Positions 35,339 through 43,945 of a DNA stretch of 64,000 nt are shown here, one piece after another. Position 1 is the stretch's first letter, and every line of letters starts with the position of its first letter. Where the stretch lies: the NCBI GenBank assembly GCA_030529445.1, contig JAUMWW010000005.1, positions 45,262-109,261 on the forward strand, given 5' to 3'. The notes under the pieces were generated by a model. It had not been told where the DNA came from and did not search any database. It worked only from the letters and a program-made list of their open reading frames with translations. The translations under genes were made by a program, and so were the position numbers. This stretch comes from Johnsonella sp. (lineage in GTDB: Bacteria; Bacillota; Clostridia; Lachnospirales; Lachnospiraceae).

Positions 35339-35535
35339 AAATTGAAGGCATTGTTGTTGAAAAGCTGCCCAATGCCATGTTTCAGGTTGAGCTGGAAAAC
35401 GGGCATCAGGTTCTTGCGCATATCAGCGGAAAGCTTCGTATGAACTATATACGGATCCTTCCGGGAGACAAGGTTACCATAGAGCTTTCCCCCTATGATC
35501 TTTCCAAGGGAAGAATCATATGGCGCGACAAATAG
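35317..35535 (+). CDS. infA: Translation initiation factor IF-1
   Basis: IF-1 (72 residues, single S1-type OB fold) binds the A site during initiation. [24 protein letters not shown] and the end [10 protein letters not shown] are diagnostic. AGGAGG-like TGGAGG lies within the end of the KOW gene; ATG 35317 follows with a 22-base overlap, a tight coupling. Confidence 0.98.
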   Translation: MSKSDVIEIEGIVVEKLPNAMFQVELENGHQVLAHISGKLRMNYIRILPGDKVTIELSPYDLSKGRIIWRDK

Positions 35536-35551
35536 ACGGCAGAAATTATAC

Positions 35552-35580
35552 TTGCTTATTATATGCGGCGGTGCTATAAT
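35552..35580 (+). promoter_or_regulatory. Internal promoter before rpmJ-rpsM-rpsK-rpsD-rpoA-rplQ
   Basis: TTGCTT (35552-35557), a 17-base spacer and TATAAT (35575-35580), with an extended -10 TGC immediately before it. It lies 42 bases before rpmJ and could drive the alpha operon independently of the distant S10 promoter. Confidence 0.7.
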
Positions 35581-35621
35581 ATTTGGGCGACTTTATTGGT
35601 AGCGTGGAAAGGAGAGTTACA

Positions 35622-35735
35622 ATGAAGGTCAGATCTTCGGTTAAACCGATTTGCGAAAAATGCAAAATTATCAAGAGAAAAGGCTCTATCAGAGTAATTT
35701 GTGATAACCCGAAGCATAAACAAAGACAGGGTTAA
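35622..35735 (+). CDS. rpmJ: 50S ribosomal protein L36
   Basis: This 37-residue protein is too small for most gene lists. [20 protein letters not shown] and the end [11 protein letters not shown] carry C11, C14, C27 and H32, the zinc-ribbon ligands of the C+ form. AAAGGAGAG precedes ATG 35622. It lies in its standard place between infA and rpsM. Confidence 0.97.
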   Translation: MKVRSSVKPICEKCKIIKRKGSIRVICDNPKHKQRQG

Positions 35736-35772
35736 TCACAGCACTATAAAATGAAGGAGGAAGACATAAAAC

Positions 35773-36141
35773 ATGGCTCGTATTGCTGGTGTTGATTTAC
35801 CGAGAGAGAAACGTGTAGAGATAGGACTTACCTATATCTATGGTATAGGTGTTACAAGTTCCAATCGTATACTTTCGGAGGCCGGAGTAAATCCTGATAC
35901 AAGAGTAAAGGATTTAACAGACGACGAGGTAAAAAAGATCGCAGCCGTAATCTCTGAATCACAGGTGGTTGAGGGTGATCTCCGCAGAGAGATCGCAATG
36001 AACATCAAGAGACTTCAGGAAATCGGATGCTATCGCGGCATACGTCACAGAAAGGGTCTGCCCGTACGCGGACAGAAAACCAAGACGAATGCAAGAACCC
36101 GTAAAGGTCCGAGAAAGACAGTTGCAAATAAGAAGAAATAA
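35773..36141 (+). CDS. rpsM: 30S ribosomal protein S13
   Basis: S13 (122 residues) forms inter-subunit bridges in the 30S head. [20 protein letters not shown] and the basic tail [20 protein letters not shown] are typical. Confidence 0.98.
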   Translation: MARIAGVDLPREKRVEIGLTYIYGIGVTSSNRILSEAGVNPDTRVKDLTDDEVKKIAAVISESQVVEGDLRREIAMNIKRLQEIGCYRGIRHRKGLPVRGQKTKTNARTRKGPRKTVANKKK

Positions 36142-36207
36142 TAACGTTGCATGTTTTAATAACAGGAACGTAAAATATTTTATTTTTAAGAAAGTAGGTT
36201 AGTTTAG

Positions 36208-36606
36208 ATGGCAAATAAGGCGTCCACCAAAAGGGTGACAAAAAAGCGCGTAAAGAAAAACGTTGAACGCGGACAGGCTCATATCCAGTCATCATTTAAC
36301 AATACGATAGTTACGTTGACGGATACTCAGGGTAATGCTTTATCTTGGGCAAGTGCCGGTGGTCTGGGATTTAGAGGTTCAAAGAAATCTACTCCGTATG
36401 CGGCTTCTATGGCTGCAGAAACTGCTGCAAAAGCGGCTATCATACATGGCTTAAAGTACGTTGATGTAATGGTTAAGGGTCCCGGATCCGGCAGAGAGGC
36501 TGCAATCCGTGCACTTGCTGCTTGTGGAATAGAAGTAACCAGTATCAAGGATGTAACACCGGTACCACATAACGGTTGTCGTCCGCCAAAGCGTAGAAGA
36601 GTCTAG
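36208..36606 (+). CDS. rpsK: 30S ribosomal protein S11
   Basis: S11 (132 residues) lies on the platform near the E site. [20 protein letters not shown] and the end [18 protein letters not shown] are diagnostic. The ribosome binding site is weaker (AAGTAGG) than that of its neighbours. Confidence 0.98.
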   Translation: MANKASTKRVTKKRVKKNVERGQAHIQSSFNNTIVTLTDTQGNALSWASAGGLGFRGSKKSTPYAASMAAETAAKAAIIHGLKYVDVMVKGPGSGREAAIRALAACGIEVTSIKDVTPVPHNGCRPPKRRRV

Positions 36607-36621
36607 TAGGAGGTAGGAAAA

Positions 36622-37215
36622 GTGGCAGTTAATAGAGTTCCCGTTCTTAAAAGATGCAGATCACTCGGACTCGATCCGATACATATCGGTATCGATAAGA
36701 AATCAAATAGAGAATTAAAGAGAGCCAGTCGCAAGATGAGCGAGTACGGCAACCAGCTTCGTGAAAAGCAGAAAGCGAAATTTATCTACGGAGTGCTGGA
36801 GAAGCCGTTTAGAAATTATTATACCAAAGCCTCCAAGATGAGGGGTCAGGTGGGTGAGAACCTGATGATCCTCCTGGAGAGAAGGCTGGATAACGTAATC
36901 TTCCGTATGGGATTCGGAAGAACGAGAAAAGAAACACGTCAGATCGTCGACCATAAGCATGTGCTTGTAAACGGCAAATGCGTAAATATTCCCTCTTATC
37001 TGGTAAAGGCAGGGGATGTGATCGAGATCAGAGAAAAGGCGAAATCCTCCGCAAGATATAAAGAGGTGCTTGAGCAGACTTCCGGACGCATCGTTCCGGC
37101 ATGGATGGATGTTGATCTGGAGAATCTTAAGGGCAGCATCAAGTCCCTGCCGACAAGAGAAGAGATAGATGTTCCTGTAGATGAGCTTCTCATCGTTGAG
37201 TTGTACTCTAAGTAA
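36622..37215 (+). CDS. rpsD: 30S ribosomal protein S4
   Basis: S4 (197 residues) nucleates 30S assembly. It has the zinc-free N-terminus (MAVNRVPVLKRCRSLGLDP) without the cysteine cluster of other S4 forms, and the S4 domain ERRLDNVIFRMGFGRTRKET. The start is GTG 36622 after AGGAGG. In Bacillus rpsD is elsewhere on the chromosome; here it sits in the alpha operon as in most Clostridia. Confidence 0.98.
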   Translation: MAVNRVPVLKRCRSLGLDPIHIGIDKKSNRELKRASRKMSEYGNQLREKQKAKFIYGVLEKPFRNYYTKASKMRGQVGENLMILLERRLDNVIFRMGFGRTRKETRQIVDHKHVLVNGKCVNIPSYLVKAGDVIEIREKAKSSARYKEVLEQTSGRIVPAWMDVDLENLKGSIKSLPTREEIDVPVDELLIVELYSK

Positions 37216-37274
37216 TCTGAGGCCGGATCGAGTCTTGTTATATTTACTTAGTACAATGAAAAGGAGGGAAAATA

Positions 37275-38225
37275 GTGTTTGATTTTGAAAAACCGAATAT
37301 AGAAATTGCAGAGATTTCCGATGATAGAAAATTCGGCAGATTCGTGTGTGAACCGCTGGAGAGAGGCTATGGCACAACTCTGGGAAATTCCCTGAGGAGA
37401 ATCATGCTCTCATCCCTCCCGGGAACTGCAGTCAGCCAGATCAGGATAGACGGCGTTTCCCATGAGTTTTCTACCATAGAGGGTGTGAAAGAGGATGTAA
37501 CCGAGATCATCATGAACGTCAAGAGCCTGGCGATCAAGAATACCGGCAGCACCAATGAGAGCAAACTCGCCTATATCGAGTTTGAAGGAGAGGGTGTGAT
37601 TACGGCTGCGGACATAAAATGTGATCCCTCTATAGAGATACTGAATAAGGATCAGGTAATCGCTACCGTAAACAGGGATAAGTTTTATATGGAGCTTATC
37701 ATCACGGGCGGAAGAGGTTATGTGAGCGCGGATAAAAACAAGACGAGCGATGTTCCCACGGATGTGATCTTTATCGATTCGATCTATACCCCCGTGGAAC
37801 GTGTCAATCTGCTCGTGGAAAATACCCGTGTGGGTCAGATTACCGACTACGATAAACTGACTTTGGATGTGCATACCAACGGGACGCTGGAGCCGGATGA
37901 GGCGGTGAGCCTTGCGGCAAAGGTGTTGAGCGAGCATCTGAGTCTCTTTATCAATCTCTCGGAAAATGCAAAAATTGCGGAAGTGATGATAGAGAAGGAA
38001 GAAGACGGCAAGGAGAAGGTCCTGGAGATGAATATCGACGAGCTCGAGCTTTCCGTCAGATCCTATAACTGTCTGAAGAGAGCCGGAATCAATACCGTTG
38101 AAGAGCTCTGCAATAAGACTTCGGATGATATGATGAAGGTTCGCAACCTCGGACGCAAGTCATTGGAAGAGGTTCTTGCAAAGCTTAAGGATCTCGGGCT
38201 TCAGCTCAGGCAAAACAACGAATAA
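37275..38225 (+). CDS. rpoA: RNA polymerase subunit alpha
   Basis: Alpha (316 residues) scaffolds RNA polymerase assembly through its N-terminal domain ([20 protein letters not shown] near residue 35) and binds UP elements and activators through its C-terminal domain (about 245-316; [32 protein letters not shown]). The start is GTG 37275 with AAGGAGGG upstream. No variation in key motifs is seen. Confidence 0.98.
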   Translation: MFDFEKPNIEIAEISDDRKFGRFVCEPLERGYGTTLGNSLRRIMLSSLPGTAVSQIRIDGVSHEFSTIEGVKEDVTEIIMNVKSLAIKNTGSTNESKLAYIEFEGEGVITAADIKCDPSIEILNKDQVIATVNRDKFYMELIITGGRGYVSADKNKTSDVPTDVIFIDSIYTPVERVNLLVENTRVGQITDYDKLTLDVHTNGTLEPDEAVSLAAKVLSEHLSLFINLSENAKIAEVMIEKEEDGKEKVLEMNIDELELSVRSYNCLKRAGINTVEELCNKTSDDMMKVRNLGRKSLEEVLAKLKDLGLQLRQNNE

Positions 38226-38345
38226 TCCGAGGAGAAGATCGGCAGCCTGAAACTATGGGGCTGCAAAAGGATAAAAATTAAAAACATTGTATATACAGTA
38301 AGACCGAAGATGCATGTATATACTTCCATAGATGGAGGAAGAATA

Positions 38346-38882
38346 ATGGCAAAATACAGAAAGCTGTCCAGAACATCGAGCCAGAGAAAGGCTCTGCTCA
38401 GAGGTCAGGTTACGGCATTGCTTAACCATGGAAAGATTATTACTACGGAAGCAAGAGCAAAGGAAGTAAGAAAGGTGGTTGAGCCGCTGATCGCTCTTGC
38501 GGCAAAGGAAAAGGACAATTACGAGAAAGTTACCGTAAAGGCTAAGGTTGCCCGCAAGGATAAGGACGGCAAGAGAGTGAAGGAAGTCGTAGACGGCAAG
38601 AAGCTTACCGTATATGATGAGGTGGAGAAGGAAATCAAGAAGGATAAGCCCTCCAGACTCCACGCAAGAAGCAGAATCACCGCAGTGCTTTACGATGTAA
38701 CGGATATTCCGAAAGCGCTTGCAGGAAGAAAGAAGCATACGAAGAAGGTAGACCTTGTCGCAAAGCTTTTTGACGAGTACGGTCCGAAGTATGCGGACAG
38801 AAACGGCGGTTATACGAGAATCGTAAAGATCGGTCCCCGCAAGGGAGATGCCGCAATGGAAGTTCTGCTGGAGCTCGTATAA
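38346..38882 (+). CDS. rplQ: 50S ribosomal protein L17 with extended insertion
   Basis: L17 (178 residues here; 115-130 in most bacteria) lies near the tunnel exit. The core motifs are normal: MAKYRKLSRTSSQRKALLRG and, at the end, NGGYTRIVKIGPRKGDAAME. A charged segment of about 50 residues (VARKDKDGKRVKEVVDGKK onward) is inserted after residue 60. Such long L17 forms occur in Lachnospiraceae, to my knowledge. The start is ATG 38346 after GGAGG; the frame upstream to 38310 is not used. It is the last gene of the cluster. Confidence 0.95.
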   Translation: MAKYRKLSRTSSQRKALLRGQVTALLNHGKIITTEARAKEVRKVVEPLIALAAKEKDNYEKVTVKAKVARKDKDGKRVKEVVDGKKLTVYDEVEKEIKKDKPSRLHARSRITAVLYDVTDIPKALAGRKKHTKKVDLVAKLFDEYGPKYADRNGGYTRIVKIGPRKGDAAMEVLLELV

Positions 38883-38904
38883 TAAAAAAATAGAAATAAA
38901 AAGG

Positions 38905-38933
38905 AAGCCCACGGGAAACCGCGGGCTTTTTTC
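38905..38933 (+). terminator. Terminator after rplQ, probably bidirectional
   Basis: AAGCCC-A-CGG pairs with CCG-C-GGGCTT around a GAAA tetraloop, followed by TTTTTT on the plus strand. An A-rich tract lies on the other side, giving a T tract on the minus strand, so the same hairpin can end the converging aldehyde dehydrogenase transcript. Confidence 0.88.
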
Positions 38934-40294
38934 TATTTCAAAAATTTTTTTAAAATCAAGAGCTTGATTTTGGAATAGGGTGCACGCAGCAGAAAATCGC
39001 TGCCGTGAAATCTGCTTTCCATCAAAACTCTTTCATGAGAAAACGCCTCCATACTGTATTTCCCGTGGTAACGCCCCATGCCGGAATTTCCGACTCCTCC
39101 GAAGGGAAGATGTTCGTTGCCCGCATAAAGAAGCACATCATTGATCATTGCTCCGCCGGAGGGGATTCTATGCAGCAGCTGATGCAGGAAATGCCGATCT
39201 TTGCCGAAGAGATAAAGAGCAAGCGGCTTGGGATATTTTCGGGTAATTGCCAAAATCTCCCTCGGGTGTGAAAAGCCGATAACGGGAAGGAGGGGACCGA
39301 AGATTTCCTCCTCCATTGCGGGGCCTTCCGCGGAGTTGAGTAAAAGCAGGGTCGGTTCGATATATAATCCTTTCTTGCCTCCGCCGTATACAATGTCTTT
39401 TTTATGCGCGGCAATGATCTTTCGCAGCCGCAAAGCATGGCGTTTTGCGATAATCCGTCCGTAATCTTTGGAAAGAACCGCATCCTTTCCGTACATTCTT
39501 CGTATTTCCCGAATCATTTCCTCCACCAGCATTTCCTTCACCGATTCATGTACAAGACAGTAGTCGGGAGCGATGCAGATCTGACCGGCATTCAGGAAAC
39601 GTCCCCAGACGATGCGCTTTGCCGCAAGCTTAAGATCCGCATCCTTGCAGACGAGGGCAGGGCTCTTTCCGCCCAGTTCGAGGACGAGAGGGGTCAGATG
39701 CTTTGCCGCTTTTTCCATAATGATTTTTCCGACTTTGGAGCTTCCGGTAAAAAAGATCAGATCGAAAGGCTGTTCCAGAAGACTTTCGGTAGTCTCGATT
39801 CCCCCGAGAATTACTTTGATATATTCCGGATCAAATGAGGAGGAGATCATTTGCCGAATGACTTTTCCGATAGAAGGAGTTTGCTCGGAGGGCTTGATTA
39901 CCGCAGTATTGCCGGCGGCGATGGCTCCGGCAAGCGGCTCGATCAGGGTCAGAAAGGGATAGTTAAAAGGGCCGAGAATCAGCACGCTCCCGTAAGGCTC
40001 GTAAAATACCGTGCTGCTTCTGCCAAAAAGCAGGAGAGGAGTCGGCTTTCTTTTAGGCTTTACCCAAGAAGAAAGCCGGCGCAGCATATAGCGTATGCTT
40101 CGCTTGACGATACCGATCTCCGTGCAGAAGGCTTCAAATTCGCTTTTATGCAGATCCTGATAAAAAGCCTGATATAATGCGGGTTCATATTGCTCAATCG
40201 CCAGAAGAAGCTTTTGCAGAGCCTCCTTCCGGAATGCGAGAGATTTTGTATTTCCTTGCCGGAAAAATCCATGCTGAGGATCTAAGCTGAACAT
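38933..40294 (-). CDS. Class 3 aldehyde dehydrogenase (NAD(P)-dependent)
   Basis: This 453-residue enzyme oxidises aldehydes to acids. It has the shorter class 3/fatty aldehyde dehydrogenase form: GPFNYPFLTLIEPLAGAIAAG-type cofactor region (110-130), the general base in LELGGKSP (E206) and the catalytic cysteine in NAGQICIAPD (C240). The end has the hydrophobic LLRAPYSKIKLLILKKFLK, which could associate with the membrane. It converges on rplQ and is divergent from deoC. Substrate unknown; long-chain or detoxified aldehydes are usual for the family. Confidence 0.92.
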   Translation of the reverse strand: MFSLDPQHGFFRQGNTKSLAFRKEALQKLLLAIEQYEPALYQAFYQDLHKSEFEAFCTEIGIVKRSIRYMLRRLSSWVKPKRKPTPLLLFGRSSTVFYEPYGSVLILGPFNYPFLTLIEPLAGAIAAGNTAVIKPSEQTPSIGKVIRQMISSSFDPEYIKVILGGIETTESLLEQPFDLIFFTGSSKVGKIIMEKAAKHLTPLVLELGGKSPALVCKDADLKLAAKRIVWGRFLNAGQICIAPDYCLVHESVKEMLVEEMIREIRRMYGKDAVLSKDYGRIIAKRHALRLRKIIAAHKKDIVYGGGKKGLYIEPTLLLLNSAEGPAMEEEIFGPLLPVIGFSHPREILAITRKYPKPLALYLFGKDRHFLHQLLHRIPSGGAMINDVLLYAGNEHLPFGGVGNSGMGRYHGKYSMEAFSHERVLMESRFHGSDFLLRAPYSKIKLLILKKFLK

Positions 40295-40401
40295 ATCCGA
40301 TTTTTTCCTTTCCAGCCGTATTAAACAGCTTGGTATAGATTTTTTTATGCTACTTAAAGTATAATCGTATCAGGAGAAATTGTAAACGAAGGAGGAGAAA
40401 A

Positions 40402-41037
40402 ATGAAAATCAACCACTTTATTGACCATACGATGTTAAAAGCGGATGCGGGAAAGGATATGATTGAAAAATACTGCAAAGAAGCCGTAGAAAACGGGTTT
40501 GCCTCGGTCTGTGTAAATACTTATTATGTGCCGCTTGCGGCAAAACTGCTGAAGGGAAGCAAGGTGAAAACCTGTGCGGTGGTCGGCTTTCCTTTGGGCG
40601 CCATGATCAGTGCCGCGAAGGCATTTGAGGCGGAGCAGGCCTGCATATGCGGCGCTGAGGAGATCGATATGGTGATCAATATCGGAGCCTTAAAGGATGG
40701 GGATGAGGATCTGGTAAGAGAGGATATAAAAGGAGTGATAAAAGCCTCAAAGGGCGCCTGCGTAAAGGTAATCATAGAGACCTGCCTTTTGACGAGGGAA
40801 GAAAAAATAAGAGTCTGCAGGCTGGCGGTGGAAGCCGGTGCGGATTATGTGAAGACTTCCACGGGCTTTGCCTCGGGGGGAGCAAAGGAAGAGGATATCA
40901 GGCTGATGAAGGAAAGCGTGGCAGGGCGTGCAAAGATCAAGGCAAGCGGAGGAATCAGAACCGCCGGGGAGGCGGAGCGGATGATAGAAGCCGGAGCGGA
41001 CAGAATCGGAACGGGAAACGGGATGCTGCTGATTTAG
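40402..41037 (+). CDS. deoC: Deoxyribose-phosphate aldolase
   Basis: This 211-residue TIM-barrel class I aldolase splits 2-deoxyribose 5-phosphate into glyceraldehyde 3-phosphate and acetaldehyde. The Schiff-base lysine is K151 in DYVKTSTGF, with K180 in AKIKASGGIRT and D89 as helpers. It is normal in length. TATAAT at 40360-40365 may be its -10 box, though no good -35 is seen. The divergent aldehyde dehydrogenase gene could handle the acetaldehyde released, which is inference from position only. Confidence 0.96.
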   Translation: MKINHFIDHTMLKADAGKDMIEKYCKEAVENGFASVCVNTYYVPLAAKLLKGSKVKTCAVVGFPLGAMISAAKAFEAEQACICGAEEIDMVINIGALKDGDEDLVREDIKGVIKASKGACVKVIIETCLLTREEKIRVCRLAVEAGADYVKTSTGFASGGAKEEDIRLMKESVAGRAKIKASGGIRTAGEAERMIEAGADRIGTGNGMLLI

Positions 41038-41091
41038 GATGAGAAAGCAAGGCAATCCGGCGATATAATCTGATAAAACCAAGGAGAACGC

Positions 41092-42201
41092 ATGGAAATG
41101 ATCAAGGTATTTCTTGCCGAGGATGAGGCACTCTTAAGAAGAGGGCTGAGAGAGGGAATCGATTGGGAGGGCAACGGCTTTATATTTGCAGGAGATGCGG
41201 GGGACGGGGAATATGCATATCCTCAGATTCTTCGCAGCAAGCCGGAGATTTTGATTACGGATGTAAAAATGCCCTTTATGGACGGGCTTGAGCTGGCGAG
41301 GATGGTAAAGAAGGCGCTTCCGGAAATCAAGATCCTGATTTTGAGCGGGCATGATGATTTCAGTTTCGTGAAAGAGGGGCTGGAGATCGGAATCAGCGAT
41401 TATCTGCTCAAGCCGATTACTCCGCAGAAGCTTCTCGAGGCGCTGAAAAAAACGAAAGAGAGCATAGAGGAGGAGAGAGAAAAGAGCAGGCTCTTAGAGC
41501 GTTACTTTACAAGCTACGAAACCTATACGAAGTTTTTGGAGTGCACCGATTATGCGGGAGTGGACAGAAAGGTCATCGGCAGTTTTCTGCGGCTGGGAGC
41601 GGTCTCGGAGACGGAGCGCTTTGTCGAGGAGTATTTTTCGGCGATCGGTTCTCATAATTATGCCTCACTTTTGCTGCGGCAGTATATCGCGATGGATATT
41701 TTTTACTGTGTGCAAAGATTCTTAGCGGATCAGGGAGAAAGGGGAGAAGAAGAGGAGGGCGGAACCAGAGATCTCAGAATGCTTTTAAAATCAATGGATA
41801 CGGTCGAAAATACGAAGGAATATCTGAAGCGCCTATTTAAAGCCGCTCTCGAAAAACGGGATGAGGGCTTTGCAAACCGCTATGGAAGAATGATCGAGCA
41901 GGCGAAAGCCTATATCGAGGAGAATTCCGCCGATGAAGATTTTTCCCTGAATAAGGCGGCTGCCTATATCGGCATCAGCCCGAGCTATTTCAGCTCCATT
42001 TTTAAGCAGGAGACGGGAGAAAATTTTGTCGAATATCTGACCAAAACAAGGATAGAAAAAGCCTGCGCCCTTCTCCGGAGCACAAAGCTTCGCACTTCCG
42101 AGGTGGGAGAGCGGGTCGGATACGGCGATTCGCATTATTTCAGCGCTATTTTCAAGAAGATCATGGGAAAGACGCCGAAGGAGTACCGAAATGAGATATA
42201 A
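41092..42201 (+). CDS. Response regulator with AraC-type DNA-binding domain
   Basis: This 369-residue YesN-like regulator has a receiver domain at 1-120 with acidic residues E10/D11, phospho-acceptor D57 and a lysine in DYLLKPIT. A middle linker follows, then an AraC double helix-turn-helix at about 265-369 (SLNKAAAYIGISPSYFSSIFKQ and the end YFSAIFKKIMGKTPKEYR). It overlaps the kinase gene by 11 bases, so the two form one system. The sugar transporter genes immediately downstream are the likely target. Confidence 0.93.
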   Translation: MEMIKVFLAEDEALLRRGLREGIDWEGNGFIFAGDAGDGEYAYPQILRSKPEILITDVKMPFMDGLELARMVKKALPEIKILILSGHDDFSFVKEGLEIGISDYLLKPITPQKLLEALKKTKESIEEEREKSRLLERYFTSYETYTKFLECTDYAGVDRKVIGSFLRLGAVSETERFVEEYFSAIGSHNYASLLLRQYIAMDIFYCVQRFLADQGERGEEEEGGTRDLRMLLKSMDTVENTKEYLKRLFKAALEKRDEGFANRYGRMIEQAKAYIEENSADEDFSLNKAAAYIGISPSYFSSIFKQETGENFVEYLTKTRIEKACALLRSTKLRTSEVGERVGYGDSHYFSAIFKKIMGKTPKEYRNEI

Positions 42202-43750
42202 GATCAGAAGACTGCTGTCTCGGGTTTCACTCGGAAAACGCATCCTCCTCCTTCTTTTTCTGCTCGTGCTCCCTCCGGTCTGCATGCTCTTGCTTCTGCT
42301 TTTTATGGTGGGCGAATATTCCATGCGTCTCGATAATATCATGTCGAATCTTCGGGTAGTCAATGAGTATAATATGAATTTCAAATCCGATATGGAATAT
42401 TCGATGTATCGGGTGATGATCGGACAGATCAGCCCGGAGGAGTTTGAGGGAGGAGATATCAGGGAGGGTAAGACCGAATATGCGATGGTGATCAAGAATC
42501 CCCTGCATTTAATCGATTCCGCAAGGCATGATTTCTCCGAGGAGATCGAATTGGAATCCGAGATGAGCGACGGAGCGATAAAGCTGCGGGGCATACTCTA
42601 CTGCCTGGATTCTCTGGAGGATGCGGTCAACAGGATGTTTGAGATTGCGGCAAGAAGAAAGGACTATGCGGAAAACCAGACGATCTGGGAAAATGATATC
42701 CTGGGGCTTTGCTCAATGATTCAGGATTATATCACGGAATATATCTACTATGAAACGGGCAGAATACAAAGCCTGAAGCAGGAGCTGGGGATGAGCATAC
42801 AGAGGCTGATCAGAATATCGGTTCTGCTTATGGGAATATTGTTTTTGGCGGCTGTGCTGAGCGCGGCGGCATTGGCACGCTCGGTCAGCCTTCCGATCCG
42901 GGCGCTTTGCGATACCGCAAAGCAGCTTGGAGAAGGCAATTTTGAAGCCCGGGCAAAAGAGGCGGATTTATCGGAGATTAATCTCCTGGTAAATACCCTG
43001 AACCGGATGAGCGAGCATATTCGCAGGCTTATGGAGAGGACGAGGGAGGAGCAGAAGCATCTGCGCATGCTCGAGCTCAGGCTGCGTCAGGTGCAGATCA
43101 ATCCCCATTTTCTGTATAATACGCTGGACTCGATTATCTGGCTGGCGGAGATGGGAGATAAGAAAAAAGTGGTGGAAATGACGACCGATCTGAGTGATTT
43201 TTTTCGAACCGTGCTTTCCGAAGGAAGAGATTTTATCAAGGTTTCGGAGGAGAGAATGCATATCAGAAGCTATCTTGAAATTCAGAAAATACGCTATGAG
43301 GATGTGCTGGATTATTCCATCGAAATAGAGCCTGAAATTATGGAATGCACGATGCTTAAGATGATTTTGCAGCCCATTGTCGAAAACGCCCTCTATCACG
43401 GAATTAAAAAGAAAAGAAGCGGGGGAAAGATCACGGTGAGGGGAGGAAAAAAAGAAGAGGGAATCCTCTTTTCCGTAGAAGATAACGGAAGCGGAATGAA
43501 TCGGGAGAGGCTGCATTTTGTCAGGGAACAGCTCAGAAAGGGAAGGGATTCCTATACGGGAGAGCAGCCGCTGGCTCTGCTTCCCTCGGGCAACCACGGA
43601 AGCTTCGGGATAAAAAACGTGGCGCAGCGGATCCGGATGTATTACGGTCATTCTTCTTCGATCTCCATAGAATCCGAAGAGGGAAAAGGGACGAAGGTGG
43701 AAATTTTCCTGAAGAATATTCCGGAGGAAAACAAAAAAATTCTACTTTAG
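42191..43750 (+). CDS. Sensor histidine kinase, YesM/LytS-like
   Basis: The 519-residue kinase has two membrane helices (about 17-40 and 212-235) flanking an outside sensor domain, a HAMP domain (about 236-290), and a His_kinase domain with the phospho-acceptor in QINPHFLYNTLDS. The HATPase follows, with LQPIVENALYHGI as N-box, DNGSGM as G-box and GSFGIKNVAQRIRMYYG. It has no DHp dimer of the HisKA type, as is normal for this class, which pairs with AraC-type regulators and often controls sugar uptake. Confidence 0.93.
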   Translation: MRYKIRRLLSRVSLGKRILLLLFLLVLPPVCMLLLLLFMVGEYSMRLDNIMSNLRVVNEYNMNFKSDMEYSMYRVMIGQISPEEFEGGDIREGKTEYAMVIKNPLHLIDSARHDFSEEIELESEMSDGAIKLRGILYCLDSLEDAVNRMFEIAARRKDYAENQTIWENDILGLCSMIQDYITEYIYYETGRIQSLKQELGMSIQRLIRISVLLMGILFLAAVLSAAALARSVSLPIRALCDTAKQLGEGNFEARAKEADLSEINLLVNTLNRMSEHIRRLMERTREEQKHLRMLELRLRQVQINPHFLYNTLDSIIWLAEMGDKKKVVEMTTDLSDFFRTVLSEGRDFIKVSEERMHIRSYLEIQKIRYEDVLDYSIEIEPEIMECTMLKMILQPIVENALYHGIKKKRSGGKITVRGGKKEEGILFSVEDNGSGMNRERLHFVREQLRKGRDSYTGEQPLALLPSGNHGSFGIKNVAQRIRMYYGHSSSISIESEEGKGTKVEIFLKNIPEENKKILL

Positions 43751-43945
43751 TTAAAAAAAACATACTTTTTGAAAGCTTTCCCGGGAAAGAAGTCCTTGTA
43801 AGAGGAGGGGGTCAAATAAAAATGAACTTTTTTTGAAAGAACTTCTGTTTCAAAATCCCGGAGTTTCCTCTAAAATATTCGTATAAAGAATAAAGCTTCC
43901 CGAAGAATGAAAACGGAGGGAAAAAAGGATTAAAGGAGGCGACTT
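43751..43945 (+). promoter_or_regulatory. Regulatory region of the galactofuranose transporter operon
   Basis: It holds a perfect 14-base palindrome CTTTCCCGGGAAAG (43776-43789) overlapped by GAAAGCTTTC (43771-43780), and a repeated motif, ACTTTTTGAAAG (43764-43775) and ACTTTTTTTGAAAG (43826-43839). A possible promoter is TTTCAA (43848-43853)-17-TAAAAT (43871-43876). The direct repeats are candidate sites for the adjacent AraC-type regulator. An AAAGGAGG site precedes the next gene. Confidence 0.5.

Noticed and set aside
43771..43789. Catabolite-repression (cre) site at the palindromes before ytfQ
   Set aside because: The CG core and flanking T/A positions of the cre consensus do not fit.
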